From contig JAYEIJ010000117.1 in assembly GCA_034660035.1 (NCBI GenBank), forward strand, positions 1-32,137: 32,137 nucleotides of DNA, in the 5' to 3' direction. How positions within the stretch are numbered: position 1 is the stretch's first letter; every line of letters begins with the position of its first letter. The notes under the pieces are model-generated. The model made no database searches and was not told the origin of the DNA. It saw nothing but the letters and a program-made list of their open reading frames with translations. Source of the DNA: JAHEEL01 sp034660035. Lineage in GTDB: Bacteria > Actinomycetota > Acidimicrobiia > Spongiisociales > UBA5794. The position numbers and the translations under genes are program-made. Below are positions 30,262-32,137 of the stretch, one piece after another.

Positions 30262-31432
30262 GAGCAGATTCCTTCCCGTCACCGCGCGTCGCCCAGCGGT
30301 CCCAGCGAGAGAAGATAACGGCGGCGACGCCGAGCGCCGCTCCCGCCGTGACGTACATCGGACCCCATCCGGCGCTGTCGATGATCGCTCCGAGGATGGG
30401 TCCGCCGATGAGCGTTCCGACGTCGAACAAGGCCGTGAAGAACGACATGGCAGAACCGCGGTCGGTGTCCGGCGCGCGGTCGACGAGGAGCGCCGTGAGG
30501 ATCGGGAAGACGAAGCCGTGACCGGCGCCGCAGAAGGCGCCGGCGATCGCAACACCGACCCAGGATCCGGCACCGGCCAGCACCAGGAAACCGACGACGA
30601 GTGCCGCCAGCGAGGGATAGAGAACGCGCATCCTGCCGACACGGTCGGGGAGCCACCCGAAGAAGATGCGTTCAAGGATGGCGACCGCTACGTAGGTCGT
30701 GAAGAACAGTCCAACGCTTCCGAATCCGGTGTCGTCGACATAGCGCCGGATGAACACGAAGTAGCCCGTGAGGACCGTCGAGAACGATCCGATCATCCAC
30801 CAGATCGGAAGGAGGTCTCGTTTGGCGACCACCCCCCAGAAGCCGAGCGGCGACTCGCCCGGCTTCAGCCTGGGGCGGCGCTCGGGGAGGGGGACGGACA
30901 GCAGCAGCGTCGCGAGAGCGAAACCCGCGGCGGTCAGGAACAGCTCCCGGAACCCCGCGATCGACAGCACCAGATCGCCGATGATCCCCGCGACTCCGAT
31001 CGGGAGCAGGCCGGACACGCCGAACAGGGCGATGCCCTCGGTTCTCCGCGATGCGGGGATGACATCCGTGCCGTACGTGAACAGTGCGCTGAACAGCATC
31101 GCCTCCGCGACGCCGTGGCCGATTCTCACGGCGTACACCCACGGCCCGAGCGTCGAGACCGTCAGATACAGCAGCACGAACACGATGTTCAAGAGGTTCC
31201 CGACCAGGATCACCGGTCTGCGTCCGTGTCGATCCATGATCGGACCGAGCAGCGGACGCATCGCGATCGACGCGACAGCGGTCGCTCCGTAGATGAAGCC
31301 GATCTGTGTGTCGCTGGCACCGAGATCGGCGAGATAGCCCGAGAAGTGGAGGAACAGCGCATACGCCATCCCGCTCGTGAAGTTGGCAACCGACACGAGC
31401 AGGAACGGTTTGGTGAAAAGGCGCTCCGTCAC
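30245..31432 (-). CDS. Major facilitator superfamily transporter
   Basis: The 395-residue protein has about twelve transmembrane segments in two halves. Motif A occurs between helices 2 and 3 (GPIMDRHGRRPVI) and is echoed in the second half (GWLPDRVGRMRVL), a standard MFS feature. The substrate cannot be read; overall it resembles drug/metabolite efflux members. It starts at GTG 31432 without a strong ribosome site. It is convergent with the deazaflavin gene and overlaps its end by 17 bp, so the transcripts are antisense to each other there. Confidence 0.88.
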   Translation of the reverse strand: MTERLFTKPFLLVSVANFTSGMAYALFLHFSGYLADLGASDTQIGFIYGATAVASIAMRPLLGPIMDRHGRRPVILVGNLLNIVFVLLYLTVSTLGPWVYAVRIGHGVAEAMLFSALFTYGTDVIPASRRTEGIALFGVSGLLPIGVAGIIGDLVLSIAGFRELFLTAAGFALATLLLSVPLPERRPRLKPGESPLGFWGVVAKRDLLPIWWMIGSFSTVLTGYFVFIRRYVDDTGFGSVGLFFTTYVAVAILERIFFGWLPDRVGRMRVLYPSLAALVVGFLVLAGAGSWVGVAIAGAFCGAGHGFVFPILTALLVDRAPDTDRGSAMSFFTALFDVGTLIGGPILGAIIDSAGWGPMYVTAGAALGVAAVIFSRWDRWATRGDGKESALSVGE

Positions 31433-31516
31433 CAGAGCAGCCTATCGGGGGACAACGCCGACGGCGGCCGTCAGGCGACCGTCCGCGATTCTCATCGGAA
31501 GCCGAAACGCTGGGCT

Positions 31517-31780
31517 TCAGCCGTCGTCCCGCCTGCCGAACGATTCCTCTGCGCCGTCGGCGACGAACCCTTGCCTCGACATGCCGGAGGCGACGTGTCC
31601 CGCCATGTCGCCTCTGCGAATGTAGTCGTAGGTGGTCCATCCGGCCACGGCGAGCATCATGAGACCGAACCACAGCGACATGAAGAAGAACGCGACGATC
31701 AGGGGGCCGACAACCACCCAGATCGCCGCCGACAGGGCGATTCGCTGCTTTCGGGTCAGAGAAGATTCTTCAGTGCCCAT
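31517..31780 (-). CDS. Small membrane protein, unknown
   Basis: The 87-residue product has a basic N-terminus (SLTRKQRIA), two closely spaced hydrophobic helices (about 20-35 and 38-53) and a polar C-terminal tail. ATG 31780 is preferred; a GTG at 31795 would add five residues. No ribosome site is clear for either. No family recognised. It lies upstream of the MFS gene on the same strand. Confidence 0.6.
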   Translation of the reverse strand: MGTEESSLTRKQRIALSAAIWVVVGPLIVAFFFMSLWFGLMMLAVAGWTTYDYIRRGDMAGHVASGMSRQGFVADGAEESFGRRDDG

Positions 31781-31874
31781 GCCCAATCGTCGCACGAGCT
31801 ACAGCCCGCGTCCAGGGACAACTGTCGCAAACGGCTACCGACCGGCAGGGGTCAGCCCGGGAGTCGGATCCGCC

Positions 31875-32051
31875 TCAGGAGGAATCCCTGTTCCTGAGGT
31901 ACGCCTCCCAGCCCATCATCATGAATGCGACCACAACCAGGGCGAGGACGACCGAAAGCCAGATGCTGAGATCGAACAACCACAAGATGATCACAAATGG
32001 GATAACCCCGGCCACAAGCTGTAGGGCGATGGCGCCGACGGAACTTCTCAT
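31875..32051 (-). CDS. Small two-helix membrane protein, unknown
   Basis: From ATG 32051 the frame gives 58 residues with two hydrophobic helices (about 6-24 and 28-45) and a charged tail (EAYLRNRDSS). A GTG at 32069 would extend it by six residues. The pattern is similar in scale to the neighbouring small membrane protein, but the sequences do not look homologous. No function can be assigned. Confidence 0.6.
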   Translation of the reverse strand: MRSSVGAIALQLVAGVIPFVIILWLFDLSIWLSVVLALVVVAFMMMGWEAYLRNRDSS

Positions 32052-32120
32052 TAGTGAGACTCTACCCACCTTCGGCAGCCGCGCCCAACAGGGACCGTCG
32101 AAGTTGTCGGGTACAACGAT

Positions 32121-32137
32121 ATGAGCAGAACGCTCCG
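32121..32137 (+). CDS. Possible start of a gene running off the right edge
   Basis: ATGAGCAGAACGCTCCG begins an open frame (MSRTL) to the window end, with TACAAC a few bases upstream but no ribosome site. The spacer from the divergent small membrane gene is 69 bp. There is too little sequence to judge. Confidence 0.25.

Noticed and set aside
30518..31897. 459-codon plus-strand frame opposite the MFS gene
   Set aside because: The product is Asp/Glu/Arg/Gln-rich without domain character, typical of antisense frames in GC-rich membrane-protein genes.

Overview
The window is about 32 kb of GC-rich chromosomal DNA. It probably comes from an uncultured actinobacterium resembling Acidimicrobiia. 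The support is the high GC, frequent GTG starts, a lipoprotein with a Thr/Ala-rich linker behind its lipobox, a deazaflavin (F420)-dependent nitroreductase-type protein, and an actinobacterial-style Flp/Tad locus without a secretin. A 100-N scaffold gap shows it is a draft or metagenome assembly. No phage, insertion sequence, rRNA or CRISPR was found.

Layout. 1-8.0 kb: the tail of a probable ATP-type PEP carboxykinase and a convergent Xaa-Pro aminopeptidase, then a BMP-family purine-nucleoside-type ABC importer (lipoprotein, double ATPase, two permeases) facing an adenosine deaminase. 8.0-14.7 kb: accessory-looking DNA with a GlsB-type membrane protein, an anchored SnoaL-like protein, tRNA-Lys(TTT), a frameshifted thioredoxin-like gene, a secreted orphan, a 5'-3' exonuclease, a VapBC-type toxin-antitoxin pair, a META-domain lipoprotein, a YedK/HMCES-type DNA-protein crosslink protein and a small membrane protein. 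14.7-18.2 kb: threonine dehydrogenase and 2-amino-3-ketobutyrate CoA ligase, then a flippase-like membrane protein. 18.2-24.0 kb: a ten-gene, overlapping, minus-strand Flp/Tad pilus operon including a 51-residue Flp pilin. 24.0-26.6 kb: mosaics of 7-8 bp tandem repeats and the gap on one side of a HAD-type purine 5'-nucleotidase and a heptamer hairpin on the other, then a tiny zinc-ribbon protein and a UspA protein. 26.6-32.1 kb: a tandem glycine riboswitch, full-length gcvP, the deazaflavin oxidoreductase, an MFS transporter and two small membrane proteins.

How the genes fit together. Two metabolic themes recur. Purine salvage is represented by nucleoside import, adenosine deamination and an IMP/GMP-type 5'-nucleotidase. 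Threonine and glycine use is represented by Tdh and Kbl, which make glycine and acetyl-CoA, and by GcvP under a tandem glycine riboswitch. The Tad operon supplies a complete motor (TadA/B/C), TadZ, CpaB, pilin and minor pilins, but no prepilin peptidase in view. The least explained material is the short-tandem-repeat DNA around the nucleotidase (with a related heptamer at 3.4 kb), the unrecognised first gene of the Tad operon, the missing canonical start of TadE, and palindromes next to tRNA-Lys and vapB.
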